From the NCBI GenBank assembly GCA_003260075.1, contig QLIY01000352.1, positions 1-64,000 of the forward strand: a stretch of 64,000 bases of DNA. The letters run 5' to 3'. The notes under the pieces are model-generated. The model saw only the letters and a program-made list of their open reading frames with translations. It was not told the origin of the DNA and ran no database searches. The stretch's first letter is position 1. Every line of letters begins with the position of its first letter. This document shows positions 25,201-37,074 of the stretch, piece after piece. Origin of the DNA: Phallusia mammillata. Taxonomy: Eukaryota; Chordata; Ascidiacea; Phlebobranchia; Ascidiidae. The position numbers and the translations under genes were made by a program.

Positions 25201-28200
25201 CATATTGGACAGTTGCGTTTTCCAAAGTCGAATTGAAAACAGCCGAAAGGTGGCGCTGTTACTTCGTGATCGTAAAAAACGATATGGGCAAAGGTGCTCT
25301 CTTTCATGCATAAATTTCTGACTGAGATTCATATTCGTGAGTGTGGCCTGGGTTCTCATTATTAGAAACCAAATCTTCAATTGGTCTGACTCGAACAAAG
25401 CATTAAAGCTATACGTCTTTCTACGTGATTTCCTCGTTCAAATTTTTATGCCTTGTTGCTACAAATCTGTTTTCTCATTTTTGTAAAATATTTTTAAAGA
25501 GACTCTTGAAACCACCTTAATAGTAACCAGAGTATGAAAAACATCAAATTGCGATCAATTGTTGTTCCCGAAAGCGCCCCGGGTGTGTAAAACTCCGAGA
25601 GAAAAAAACAATTACTGCAAAACCACGTATAGAGGAACCCCTGAATCGTTTAAAATCGACGTGGGAAAACCGTGAACGATCGTAATTTTTGTTTCCCAAC
25701 TTGTTATAAGACCACTAACCATCTTGCTACACCGAAATTGCCGTAATTTGTTTATCCGCACTTTGGTAAATCCAAGATATTATACTAAACACTTCGATTT
25801 GCATTTACGTTTTTTATGGTTTATGCTACCTCAACTCCAAACTGTCTTGGTTATGATCATGGTCATTGTGCGGAGGTCCCATTAAAGTGGTGGTAAATAG
25901 CCTATCCCTCTTGTATTTTGGCGTGCCTTGACAACGCGGCAACATTGTGGGAAACAATGTACTTACAGTTAATTGAAGTTGTATTGTTTAAAACTATCAC
26001 AGCATGTTTTTTACAAACAGATTTGACTTTGTCCCTTTCTTTTGATACTGTCTGTAACACCGCAAGTGTTCTACCACTTTATAGTCATAAGCGTAGATCA
26101 GCATCTAAAGTCCCCTTGTAGGCCATTTTTACAAGTTTGTGACCCGACCTAGTGCACATAACACTGTAAACCGCAACATTGCCTTAAACATTCAAGCTGT
26201 ACCAATTTTCGTACAAATATTTGGCGTTGACAAACACACAATATACACGATTAAATTTTGCAGTGTTGGCGCGATTCAAGTGCCAATGGTCTAACTTTAA
26301 TCGGGGGTCGTGACATGTTGAAACCACATCATCAGTCATCAATCATTTCTGGCAAACCTAGGAGCTTATTGGACTGTGTTACGGCCTTTTACAATTTAAT
26401 GAGTAATAACCGTGCGATATAAAAATGAGTTTTGAGAGAAACTGTACGGTTTGTTTACAAATCCCTCCACACACGTAAAACAAGCATTGCGCTGTTTTCG
26501 GTGATTGTCGTTTGACTACGTTGCTATGTCAAGTGTTTCTGTGTGTTTTTCGGGACTTTCTATGCTATACGGACTTCTCGAACCAAAGGGATGCTTTTTA
26601 CCACACGAAGCAACGGTGGCAAGCCATTGTTTTCATTTTGCTGCCAGTTCCTCACTATTGTCAAGACGTTTGGTTAATGCAGTAGGTCGTATTTCGGAGG
26701 CTTTTTGCATTCATTTACTTGGAATTGCATGGCCATGTTGGACGTTTACCATTAAGTCAGTGGCCACGCAGTTATTTTATCGCTTTTTATTGCCGCATTG
26801 TCACCGTCTTGTCTCTCGATTACATGCAAGGCGCATTTCCCGGTAAGCCACTGCCCTGATGGCCTTCGCGGTCCTGACCCGCCTGTAGACCAATGATACC
26901 TGTCAGATCAACCCCTTGCAACCAGAGCCCTTCCTGTCGCTTGACACACCACCAAACCAATGCCCCTGACAGGCTGCGCCCGCGAGTCAGATTTGTGATA
27001 ATAAGAAACATACAAAACGTTGTAGCTGTAGCACAGTCGGCATAAATGCATACATTGGTTGTGGTGACACATGATAGAAATTAAACCTCCTTTTGCTTTT
27101 CATGCATTGGACCTACTAAGGAAGGCCTACCTAAAACGTTGTCTGATTTTAAAACCAATAATTGTTTAGAGCCACAGCGCGAAAAATATTACCTGTTACG
27201 TCCAGCCGAGTACAGGAGCATTAAGATAATAAGGTCTAAACGAAAAAAACGTCATTTTATGGCATTAAAACGCGTTTATGTCATTTAGTGGTTTATAACT
27301 TGCCGACAAACCGGTACTTCTTGTGTTATTCCCTACTTTGCCTTACGGCATTCCTCGGTCACTCAATTAATAACCAAGTAAAATAAGTTTGGCCGTGTTT
27401 GTATGTTTCGCTACACAGCAGACGCTTATTCTGTCTGTTTATAACCCAGGCGGTCGAAGCAATGCGAAAACACCGTTTGATGAAGGACATGGCAACGTCC
27501 CGCCTTCGTAGCGAAGTAGAGGCGCTCGAGTCGTCGCTTGGAAACCAGAGGTCACGTGACAGCGCTCTTTGCCTCCACCTGGTGCCCACTGTTGCGGCGC
27601 TTTGTCACGAGCTGAATTGTGTGAGGAAGTTGGTGGCCAGCGAAAGATTCTTTGTAACCATCCCGAAAACAGGTAAGTTTGTGTTGTTTTGAATTAAAGC
27701 GTCAGGGAATAGATTACAAAACGGGTTGAATTTTTTATTTATTTATGGGATAGAAGAATTTTTTTCTCACAAACATTTCAAAAAAATGTTAAACTCTCTT
27801 ATTATTTTGGATGTTTCACACATTATAAAGTTGGCGAAAAATGGGGTTAAAACTACCTTTCGGACTCTTTTTTCGCGTTTACCAAAAATTAGAGGCACAT
27901 AGTCGCATGTAACTTGCTAAAAAAAGATCGTACATAACTGCACTATATTGCATCAAAGCTGCAATTAAAATTTGGTGCGGGGCGACTGCTGGTACCCAAA
28001 TTCTATCCTCGAGAGTCGCTAAACACTCGACCCATCCTCAAACGGGCATCCAAACTTCTTCCTTAGATATTTAATAACCACATATTTCGCCACTATAAAG
28101 CGACAAGTACAAGGTTACAGGGTCGTAATCACACCTCAACACTGCGTGCGAATCTTTGAGTCTGGCATCGACCGGAACTCGGTGATCGCTTGGCCGTCAT

Positions 28201-31200
28201 CGCCTCACGTTAATTATACGTCGTCCAATCAAATCCCGGCATTCGCGGTCACGTGCGAGTGCGACAGGTGGCGAGGTGTTACATGCAAATTTTTGTATCA
28301 GAAGATTTCTTTACTTTATGACCCTGTTACTGCTGGATATAAAGGTGTTTCTTTTTTTAATTTTTGACCGTAGAATTGGGTCTCTTTTTTGTGGAAACGT
28401 GCAAAAATATATATGCGAAGTTTGAAGCGGACCCAAGATTCGGTCCCTGGTCGAACCCGAAAGTACAATCCCTTAATGTTTTTTTAAACAAGGCCTGAAC
28501 GTTGATAAAATTACTACCTAAATGAGCACGTGTGTGAATCAAAGTCTGGCCCAAAACTAATGTAAAGCTTACCCTCAATTTAATTCCCTATATAAGTTCC
28601 AATTCTTCAAAATCTCACCCTTAGTTAATAAACGGCTTATAGGTTTAAAAACTATTCACCAACACCCAAAAGCTTGACAAACCATTTTCTTTGTCCTGGT
28701 TTGTCAAAACGTTTGGACAAACTGGCATTAGAACTTATTATTTAACATCTTTGTATAGTTTAGCAAATGTTCATCATTGTTACTTTTAAGACATCGTCAG
28801 TATCACTTAAGCAACTGGTCGTCTTGTATTGTAATAACTGCGCTCGCGCATACGTTAAAACAAGGGCCCTCTGGTTATTATGTTGAAATCAATGCCTTCA
28901 TCAGTCTAATGGGTAGATGTTTCTCAATGGGTTCGACAGGTAATGACAGTCCTACTTCCTTTGATGAATAAAATCGCTACAAATTACATTTTGACCTTTG
29001 AACTGCATCTGACCTTCGACCTGTTCGATTTTGAAAAATCAGTGCTGTGTCTTGTCAGCTATTTGAATGTATAATCCAGAGTTAGGTTATAATGCCAGAA
29101 AACAAGAACTTTTTAGTGTTAAATTATAAGAAAACTATTTTAATTTATTTAAATCTATTTTTAGTGGTTGATGGACTCGACTTCTTGAAGAAAGAATCAC
29201 CTGGAGCAAGGGAAGCGATCCGATATCTTGAAAGCGAATTCAAAAGAGGAAACAGGTCAGTTTTCATTGTAATATGCAAATGACAGACAAAATATTTCAT
29301 TTCTCATATGTTGTGTCGTGTCCTATACCGACAGCCAATCCGGTTCCAAACGAAAAACGAATTGTAAAAATTGTAAAACATACAAAGTACAAAACATTCA
29401 AAAACTGTCACTTGTTAGGGCGATGTTGAATACACTTAGAAGTTTGGTAATTGATATGAGCACTCACTGCAAAGTGTCACCTTAACCTATTAGCCTATTC
29501 GTTAAAATGTTTGCCTTTTCCATCTTCTGCAGACGTTGACAAACTGCCTTGAATTCGTCGCTTTCCGATAAACCAAAATCCGCAAAAAATTGTAACCAAA
29601 AATGTGCGACATGTTTCCAATGGCCACATACATGATAGACATGATATGCGAGCCCCCGCAAATTTTTAATTCAATATGTCTTGGTTTGACCCAAACCACC
29701 ACTCTATCAGTCAGCGGTGTGATAAATGACAGCCGACCTTAGCGGGTCCTATGTTGCGGAATTACGCCTGTGTGGCGGTAATTTGACGCACTGTGGTTGG
29801 TTGACCCATTCCTAGGTAACCGATCACCTGACCTTCCCTTTTTTGCTACCGTGTAGGCCGGATATTGCGGCTTGTCTGTGAGTTCTGTACAGTTTTCGGC
29901 ATTTTGAGGGCGAAGGCTGTGGTTTGGAAAGGAAGGCTTACGGCGCTTGTTTCGTTTTGCCGTTTGATAACATTTTTAAAGTGGTTTCATAGCAGCGCAG
30001 CTCTCCCGAACGTGCTGCATGCACACGCCTACTGTTGTTAACATTTTTCAAGTGTTTCATACCTGGTGTGTTTCGTACCCTTTACCATTATGCTGAACTT
30101 AACTAAGTTCTTGACTTCAGAAAGGGCGTCCCCATTGTTAAAAACAGGCTACTAAGTACGGATAATTCCAAATTTTGCATCCTTGTTTTTGCTATTCCTG
30201 CTAGGCATAAAAAACTTTCCAGGAAGGACCCATTCTTTTGTTACCAAAACTACATAAAAAGCGTTTTCATGTGATTCTAACCTAAATTAAATTAAAAGAT
30301 GTACAAAGGACGACTTGGGTGATTTTGATGTACGATGAGCTGAATAAACAGATAAATAAACAGCAAAAAAAATCTGAACAGATTTTCCTATTTTCTTTGC
30401 ATCTTAAACCTATTTTCTCACCGACCCATTACCGCAAACATTACCCACCTTATTCTCCCCCTATACTCTGGCCTTCCGTAACCCACACCACCTCAATTAA
30501 CCCTAAAAAGCCGTTCGCAGCGCAATCGACACTGACGGGGCAAAATTGTAAAACTCAAGATATCGAAAAGTTCATCAAATGTTTTTCTCCCACGGCCTGT
30601 GTCTGCCACCTCGGCTAATAGGATAATAGCTAGTGTTGGCCTAAGTGGTCGCTTGTCCGTCTTACGCACACGTGCAGGAGGCCTGGTAACCAACGTTTAA
30701 CCTTGCGTAGTTGCGGTGGCAAACGATCTCCTTTGAACTGGTGTCAGCTTCCGTGCCAAGTGCGTGGATCCCCTTTGTACTACGAGCGACCTGGTGGACT
30801 AAAACACAGCCATCTGCTACTGAAATGCGTTGTGCAACAACTATACAAAACTAATGAACTAAATAATGCTCTTTTGGCAAATGTATTGTTTCAACCAACG
30901 TTTCACGTCCTCTTCAGGTTCATGCGATTTTTTTTTACTTTTGAAATGTTATTACCCTGACAAAGACGACCTAAACAGGACGTTGAAACATCCGTTGAAA
31001 CAATACAGTTGTCAAATAGGGATTATTTAGTTCATACATTATGCCTGGCAGCAACAGTTTATGTACAAAACTTAGTCGTTCTGTTGAAATTTTTTGGGGG
31101 TTCAGAAGTACTTCCGTCTTTGCCTAATTTCTACTTATAGCCCCTAAAAGAATGTGTCGCATATTAGACTGGAGACTGTAAACTTAGATAAAGTCGTTCA

Positions 31201-34200
31201 GCATTTTGTTTAAGTTATTGGTTCTTTTTCACCGGGTATTCTCTTGTTTAGAAGAAAATAATACCTCGTAGTTTCCTAAACCCACTTATCCCGCATCTTA
31301 ACAAATGTCTACATTCTAGCACTAAACCATGTTAAATTTACCCAAGGTTTGGAAATTCTGGTATTGAGACATATGTATTTCACCAAAGTAATAGCCACCT
31401 TAGGTTACAAAGCGGGTAATCAATGGAAAAAATATCTATATTTATGCATGTTTATCATTTACTAAGTGTTTGATGATGTGTAGTTGCATAACACACTTGG
31501 AACAGTTACAATGTTTATTGTGTTGCATTATTCCCAGCACACACTCAACGTATAACTAAACACGAAAAGTCATTTGTGTGTATTTTTTGAACAAAAGTTC
31601 CAACCCAATGGTGGGAAACTTCAAAAGCGTTTCGCCCAGCGCTAATCATCGCAAAACTTTAACGCTGTTGTTAATTGTATTACCCATAGGCCGCTGTCCA
31701 GTTCTACAGTGCCGTGTTTTAAAATAACCCTGTGCAATCACTTTACCATTAGCTCAGCACACATTGGATAACGGACTTTGTTTAAAGAGATCAGGTGGTT
31801 TTGCATGATTAACAAAGTTTCAAAATAGAATTTTTAAATAGAATTTTTTTTTAAAGTTACTCGGCATTCTACGTACGTATCAACAAAATGGTATTAAATG
31901 TACAAGATGTGGATAACCAACGGTATTATGCCAGTGTCGGTTTATCGAGACCAATGAATTTTGATTGGTCTGCTTTGACATGCCCAAAAGGCTGCATATG
32001 TGTTAATATCTGACTTCTGTTGTGGATTTAAGTCTTACCCAATGCTGCGTTTGGACCTACTCTGCGTGTAACAAAAACCTATATTACCCTTCTGTAAATA
32101 GTTAGGCCGTACCGTGTACCTCGCCCCCATGGGTAGTCAACACGCCCAGTTACAGTTCACCCCTCCAGCAGCCGCAAACATTACACTCAAATGCAGTTTA
32201 CTGTTGACTCGGCGCGGTAATCTATTTGCTTGCGCCATCGCCTAATATTGACCTGTACGCGGCCGACGAGCGTTCAGTTTGCCGAGCTAGCAAAGTTCGA
32301 CTGAGTCATTGTTGTTCGTTCAGTGCCGAAGTTCGCTATTGTCGTAATGGAGCTATGAACTGCTGCCGCGATCTGCTTATAGCATCACTGTGTAAGCATG
32401 TAATAAAACGCAGTAGCATGTTTCGCAAACCCCTCGATTTTTGTGTGTTTATTTTGCTGACGTTTGCACTCTGCGGTATGTTACCTTACCTGGAATCCAA
32501 GGCTGTTGATCAAAATTTGCTCGTGCTATTATCATGCCATGTTGTTTGGATTCGTAACGTTTTTGATTTTCTCTTTGGACCCTTGTGTTTGTGGTAATGT
32601 GTCCTTACGTGACTTAAAAGTAAAGCAAACACGTCTTCGGTGTTCAATGACTTTGTGCCACAATTTTGATGGTCAATTTTTTACCCATTACACTGGCCAA
32701 CACAATTTTTGGTGTCTTTAATGTTAAAACTGATATTGACTAATTTTGGGGTGCTGATTTCAAAAATCATTACGGTTTTCTTCAATCAGATCAACTTTTT
32801 AAGTTATTTACAAAATCAAAATTTATGACCATATTGATTCAATGACTTTAAAATCATGCTTTTATGTGTTTGTTAAAGTTTTGTTACATTATACACATCA
32901 ATTTCCTACAGTGCAGTCAGTTTCATAGCATGAATATGCGTTCTATGCTTATGCTCTGTCTAAAAATGGTTGGTGCAGGCTAGCGGTAACTTTAAACTAT
33001 ACGTGTTTTATGGAGTGATTTTCAGACTAGTAAAGCAAGGTGGTAAAACTAAAATTAATAGTGGCTAGGTCATCTATAAGGTGTTGCATGAATTAACAAG
33101 ATGTTTTATGCTACCTTACTGGTGAATATCCATACAACACAACTAAAAAGAAAAAAAAACGATTTGTATCAAATGTGCATATCTTGCACACTTCGATGTG
33201 ACTTTAGGGGTTTAGGGCAAGCAATGGGCTCCACTTACCTAATGTTGACTGGAATATTGCAGTAATGAACAAAAACAGTAGAAAGGGACTGAAATTATTA
33301 GAAAAGAGTACATAACTAAGTTATTAAGCGATCTGAAAAATTCGGTACGAAAATAAGTATAAAGCTACACTTCCCTTAAAACGTAGGGGATATAAATGAT
33401 GAGAATTAAGCTGAAAGGTTCCAACAGGATATCAGTAAAACGAGACGTGTCTAAATAATGTGGTCCTGGCTAACTGCTGTTGGTCAATTAAACGGGACGA
33501 TATTGCTGCCAGTCATTTCTGAAAGTTACAGAAGTAAATGTGTAGGCCTATACCCGATATACCTAAAAACTTACAAATTTGAAACATTTTTTTGTTTTAA
33601 ATGTTGAATTTTGTTGGTTAGGAGTGTCCACCTGTTACATTTAAAATTAAATTCAAAATTTTGTTCTTGCAATTAAACGTTAATTCCAAATAAAATCCTC
33701 AAAACCAGTTTCACTATAGCGTATACATATAGATTGTTTTTCAAACGTGGATGTACCATAACAGGAAAACTAGACGTGATACAGATAAACCGATTGCATT
33801 TTTGAAATCAGGGCACTAGATTTAGTCAAAATCAGTTAAAACATTACAGACACCAGTAAAAAAATATTTTTTTGTTGCCCAGTGTTATGAACCCGATCCG
33901 TTTTCTGTACAACTCAAGGCATCCGAAGCTGTGAATGGCAGTTCTGTAAAACGTAAAGTCAATTTCGATGATTTCTAACCCAATGTTCCAGTTAAATTCC
34001 TTTTGGGCCTGAGAGAAAGACAGTACCAATACAATAACACAGTTCCCAACCTTTTTAACAAAATTTCTTAAATTACAATTAAAAACAATATTACTTCTTC
34101 CTTACATACCATTACGAAAAAGGGCGACGCAAAATTAAATAAACAACCTTTAGGATAAGACCTTATATCGAACTAATACTCTCAGAAGGCATTGTGTATA

Positions 34201-36831
34201 AACCACATTCAATATAAATTTTAATTTCTCTGAAGTTTAAAAAGTCATTCCAAAGGACCCAGCTCAGGAGCCCCTGTAATATGGGCTGCCTAAAGTTCAA
34301 TACCCCCAGTATGTTAATCATTTTCATTTCAGAACTTTTTATCTTCGTTTGTTTAATGATTACAACACAGTTTGACTAATAGAAAGAGAATTTAAAAAAT
34401 CCCCAAATGTAAACAATACGTGAGGTATGTTAAACCAGTTCACAGAACGACGTGTTTGTTCCACTAAGCCACCAAGGCCTTCTGATCCATACTTGTGTTT
34501 CAATCACATCACGACCTTTGCAGAACCACATCTCTGGCCTTGATTTCATCTAATTTAATCTCATTTCGTAGCCACAGTTATCGCAACTATGGTATAGAAG
34601 CCACCTTCGAGAGATCTACTTGCTCGCAATACACCTACATGCTCATCGGACGCGCAGTTCTGCGTTTATTTGTACGGATGCAAGGATTACTAAGAAGGTC
34701 GAGCGCGGACCACACGAGATCGAATAAAGCCTGAGTTAATCCGCGGCTAATCCGCGCTCAAATTCCCGCGTCTTCCTGCATACGAATTTGCATACTATGT
34801 GGGAAAGCGGGATGGTGTCTTTGTGTGTAAAATGATGTTTTAAATGTAAAAGTCTAATTGGACGTGACGGGTTCGACGAATAAACAAACTACATTGTGGT
34901 ATGTGTGTGGTATTTCAAACCACGTATATCAGTGTTATTTGCAGCTAAATACCCGGCTATCCCGAAATGATTCACGTATTTTGCCAGTCGTAAGAAATCC
35001 ACTCAATATTAAATTAATTAAAGGTTTCCACAATCCGTCTCCAAGCGAGGAAACTCTCGCCCTAGATATGCTGACTCGGCGGCAAAAACCTAACGTTTGT
35101 GGTGACAACACCGGTTTGCGGTTACGAATCGTGCTCAAGCCCGCTAAGCAAGACAGGCTTCGCGGAAAACTGGTCTGACTTGCGGTTGCTGGTGTTTTTG
35201 TGTGTTAGCAGCATTAACGTCGAAAGTTCAGTCCGCGATTCGTTGTACCGACGACCTAAAGCGCTTTACTTGGCCCTGTCAAAACCGCTGCATTTTTCAG
35301 CAATATTAAGTTTGCGGCTAACGGTCTGATGCTACTGTGGTGCGTGTGGTATTTTAATGTCACATGATGGGTCGCTTTTCACATAGGTGATACATTGTTT
35401 GCAGTTTTTTTTCACTGGCTTAATGATTTATTGTCACCTATAGGTATACTGGTAAAGAAACAACGTATGTGTGTATAGTTATACATTGTGCATTTCCACT
35501 CCAGCCACAGGACCCTAAAACGAAACTGAAACAAAGGCTGTGCAGTTGTTACATTACAATGCAAATAAATGCATAGTTTCAAATATGGTACAATTTGGTT
35601 GAAAACAAATCAGAAAACTTACAATCCGCCCATTTTTGTGCTACACAACGCGTTTAACTCACTAGCAACGACGTTTGTGACTACACTGTTTGTACTTAAT
35701 GTTTCAAGCAACACACAAAACACTGCCACCAACAACGAATTTTTACATTTCAACCATGTTTTTTGCTAGATACCAACTGCTTTTGTGTGCTCCCCAAATA
35801 CTTATGTTCCTATCATAAGCGTTTTTGCGTGAAATGTGGATGTTTATTATACCGACAGTTCATTACATCTTTTTCAAGTCAGGGATGTAAACTGTGATTG
35901 GTTCCAATGTACAACTGCAGAATACGTCCCACTACAGCAATTTCGTTTAACTGAAAAATATACAATATATCGTGCAAAATATCATTTAGAGTTCAGCGAG
36001 CAACTGAAACAATTCTTAAACAAAAGCTTATGTGTTTCTAAAATTAGTTTTACAAAAATACACAAAACAACAATGGGCTTTATTTTCACGTCTAACTTTC
36101 CGTACAGGTACATCCGTGCACAAGGGACAGACGAAGAGGCCGAGGGTTGTGCTAAGGGAGAACCACCGAAGCTGAGGCGTACCGACATGGCTGCATGGTG
36201 AGTGTGGGTTGAAACAGCAACGCTGCGTGACCCACGCATGCGCAGTACCGACCGAACGTTTGATATCCGTGTTGGAAGACGCTCTTCGCTCCACCCACTG
36301 AAATGTTTAAACTAAATGGAAAATGTAGTCGAATTTGTTGCATCATTTTTTCAGGGTTGCTTCTAACACCTCTACCAACCGTGTCACGGGCTTTTAAGAT
36401 GTGTAAAAAAGCGGGGGTAATATGTCTTCTTGCGAAACAGATGTTAAAATAAAAGAGACTATTTTGTATGGCATCTTGGTGTAGAAAAATATTACAACTA
36501 TTACCTTTGTTTCTATTTTTTAATTTAGTCATTAGTTCATACATGTTTTTACAAAAAAACTATTTTTATGGGTGCAACTGTGACTATAATCATTAAAATA
36601 AACATGTTGCGCTAACAAACAAGTTTTTGCTTTGTTTATTATTTTGTCACATTTATACTTTCGAGTTTCGACATCTTCAATAGCCAGTTAAACAATTTTA
36701 ATGACATAACTTTTCTCAGGCGCTTGTATCGAATCTTGGAGTGTTGCCGATTTCTTATGCAAAAAGAAGCAAAGAAGACCAAAACGGACGTATCAGAGCA
36801 CAACGGTACAACCATATCAATTAACAAATAA
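10790..36831 (+). CDS. SMG5: SMG5, nonsense-mediated mRNA decay factor
   Basis: Adaptor that with SMG7 binds phosphorylated UPF1 and brings decay and PP2A activities to it. Coding exons: 10790-10872, 11213-11305, 11383-11512, 11866-12093, 12609-12684, 13585-13750, 13998-14126, 14286-14377, 14441-14530, 14704-14773, 15405-15561, 16079-16223, 16552-16683, 17205-17455, 17986-18142, 18243-18314, 18718-18915, 19607-19723, 20182-20250, 20534-20682, 21365-21532, 27450-27672, 29165-29255, 36108-36197, 36720-36831. All phases match and the total of 3288 nt gives 1095 residues, against about 1016 in human. Start: MSRSSADYS leading into KRLYR, as in vertebrate SMG5. Landmarks: EYGRKAEELLWKKVYYDVI, SAAIAFALAFFSHLL, MKLLADWLWANERVAVACAKSS, and VVDGLDFLKKESPGAREAIRYLE. 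An AATAAA follows the stop by 30 bp. Confidence 0.95.
14961..14981. other. Perfect hairpin in SMG5 intron 10
   Basis: A 9-bp stem GGGGGACCG with loop AAA closes on its exact complement. It lies in the 631-bp intron 14774-15404, where nothing else is recognised. No downstream run of T suggests a polymerase III terminator. Confidence 0.6.
15562..16078 (+). other. SMG5 intron 11, palindrome only
   Basis: The only structure seen is the 14-bp palindrome AATCGCATGCGATT at 15828-15841. Confidence 0.4.
16552..18314 (+). CDS. SMG5: SMG5 exons 13-16: basic patch and acidic disordered linker
   Basis: Residues about 487-690. Exon 13 opens with an Arg/Lys-rich patch (MRRRRRVGGRKGG) that matches a basic stretch at the same place in vertebrate SMG5. 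Exon 14 is acidic and Ser-rich (EDSDSDSDTFSESSGSG), followed by SLQDLSNKMFQ, the counterpart of the vertebrate NLQAMSTQMFQ segment. Exon 15 continues with RRKITLAPSFLQHL. The low complexity in between is likely a flexible, phosphorylated linker; that is inferred from composition. Confidence 0.88.
17046..17170 (+). repeat. Dispersed 125-bp repeat, copy 1
   Basis: Begins ACTGGGATCAGCCCTAAAG and includes GCAGACCAGCGATCACGGC and a final GCGTACTGTGAATC. It is in SMG5 intron 13. Related copies are at about 17666-17794 (direct) and 19448-19550 (inverted). Confidence 0.6.
17666..17794 (+). repeat. Dispersed 125-bp repeat, copy 2
   Basis: Begins ACTGGGATCAGCCCTGAAG, includes GCAGACCGGTGATCACGGAC and ends GACGTACTATGATTT. 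It is in SMG5 intron 14. Confidence 0.6.
19207..19415. mobile_element. hAT-type miniature element, 209 bp
   Basis: Flanked by a perfect 8-bp duplication CATTACGT at 19199-19206 and 19416-19423. The ends are CAGTGGTTCTCAAAC and GTTTGAGAACTACTG, the classical hAT terminal repeat, and internal GCGACGCC words are also inverted. It is in SMG5 intron 17. A 131-residue open frame on the - strand runs across it but is not a transposase. Confidence 0.88.
19448..19550 (-). repeat. Dispersed 125-bp repeat, copy 3, inverted
   Basis: Read on the - strand it contains AGACCAGCGATCAAGGCACA and CTGGCGTACTATGATGATT, matching the two direct copies in introns 13 and 14. It is in SMG5 intron 17, next to the hAT element. 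Confidence 0.5.
20759..21109. mobile_element. hAT-type miniature element, 351 bp
   Basis: Flanked by a perfect 8-bp duplication CCCTAAAA at 20751-20758 and 21110-21117. The left end is CAGGGGTGTCCAACTCGAAC and the right end GTGTTGGACACACCTG. Internal GTGCCA/TGGCAC words near the ends are also inverted. It is in SMG5 intron 20. Confidence 0.88.
21265..21360 (+). mobile_element. Possible hAT element fragment, left end only
   Basis: CAGTGGTTCTCAACC at about 21266 is a typical hAT left end, but no matching right end lies before exon 21. The exon acceptor at 21364 follows within 100 bp, so the fragment may supply part of the branch-point and pyrimidine region. Confidence 0.35.
21636..22079. mobile_element. 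Tc1/mariner-like short element
   Basis: Ends carry TTAAACCTCGGTTAATCC on the left and CCGGATTAGCCTAGGTTTACTGTA on the right, imperfect inverted repeats of a TACAGTAAACC type. No transposase frame is present. A smaller relative is at 24410-24579. Confidence 0.4.
22457..22674 (+). repeat. Dispersed repeat cut by the assembly gap
   Basis: The stretch with GGGATGTGCCCAAACTGC, multiple GCTCGGTGCTCGG words, TATGACGTCACAAAAAA and TTTTCCACCATCTAGTGCA is related, in reverse, to 960-1075. Its far end disappears into the run of N. Confidence 0.6.
22675..23194. other. Assembly gap (520 N)
   Basis: Undetermined bases. The gap begins inside a dispersed repeat, which explains the break. Confidence 0.99.
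24410..24579. mobile_element. Tc1/mariner-like short element, second copy
   Basis: The right end GGATTAACCGAGGTTTACTGTA matches, in reverse, the left end of the element at 21636. A TGTGGTAAG...AATCGACATTGG interior also matches in reverse. About 170 bp, no coding capacity. Confidence 0.4.
27450..36831 (+). CDS. SMG5: SMG5 exons 22-25: PIN domain
   Basis: Residues about 925-1095. Exon 22 (27450-27672) carries a helix MRKHRLMKDMATSRLRSEVE and the first PIN strand CLHLVPTVAALCHELN; exon 23 (29165-29255) VVDGLDFLKKESPGAREAIR; exon 24 (36108-36197) starts YIRAQ and ends RRTDMAAW; exon 25 (36720-36831) is RLYRILECCRFL plus a short Lys/Thr-rich tail. In nuclease PIN domains, and in SMG5 of vertebrates, an Asp follows the VP of the first strand. 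Here the codon is ACT (Thr, 27588-27590). SMG5 is already considered catalytically dead, so this fits a scaffold role. Exon 24 was placed by phase (AG|G, TG|G) and family match after a 6.9-kb intron. Confidence 0.9.
27673..29164 (+). other. SMG5 intron 22, nothing recognised
   Basis: 1.5 kb, mostly AT-rich with a GC-richer patch near 28130-28270. No exon, repeat or RNA recognised. Confidence 0.5.
29256..36107 (+). other. SMG5 intron 23, 6.9 kb, mostly unique sequence
   Basis: The largest SMG5 intron. I find no mobile element with clear ends. GC-richer non-coding blocks lie around 29700-30010, 30390-30800, 32090-32420 and 34560-35330, separated by AT-rich DNA. Long open frames (for example near 32226-32597) have no family resemblance. 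The blocks could be cis-regulatory, but that is only an inference from composition. Confidence 0.5.
36198..36719 (+). other. SMG5 last intron, nothing recognised
   Basis: AT-rich 522-bp intron between TG| and |G phases. No other signal. Confidence 0.6.
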
Positions 36832-36861
36832 GCCTGCAAAATGCAATACTGCTAATGACAC

Positions 36862-36867
36862 AATAAA
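36862..36867 (+). terminator. SMG5 polyadenylation signal
   Basis: AATAAA 30 bp after the SMG5 stop codon; a T- and GT-rich stretch is not obvious downstream, but position and motif fit. Confidence 0.65.
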
Positions 36868-37074
36868 CCATTCCAGTCTGCATGCTAAGCCGAATTCAAA
36901 CTAATCAAATACTCCTAAATTCCCTAAGATGGTATTTTATAGTAATTTTTTTAAGCGATAGGTTGTCTACAGATGTATGCTAAAGTCCATTCATGCCAAA
37001 ATACTTTATTATGGGTCCCCTTCAAATTTACACACATTATAGATATTGGTCTAGAGATGGTCCATGTGATTTTT

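Larger units (their letters stand above)
21533..27449 (+). other. SMG5 intron 21, 5.9 kb, with gap and GC-rich blocks
   Basis: Phase 0 on both sides. SMG5 reads ...PQMELE into AVEAMRKHRLMKDM across it, as in other SMG5 proteins, so no exon is obviously missing in the gap. It holds Tc1-like repeats (21636-22079, 24410-24579), a dispersed repeat (22457-22674), the N gap, and GC-richer non-repetitive blocks near 23900-24080, 24760-25050 and 26800-26990. The open frames in it do not resemble proteins. Confidence 0.6.

Noticed and set aside
32226-32597. 123-residue + strand open frame with a hydrophobic stretch inside SMG5 intron 23
   Set aside because: The first ATG is well inside it, there is no family resemblance, and the Cys/Arg/Leu-rich composition is typical of GC-richer non-coding DNA.
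35836-36107. Open frame running into SMG5 exon 24 from upstream
   Set aside because: The part before 36108 is intron read-through. The acceptor TTTCCGTACAG and the YIR start match the family.
37008-37030. GGTCCCCTTCAA, similar to part of microRNA miR-133
   Set aside because: Only about 12 bases agree and no precursor hairpin is visible around it.
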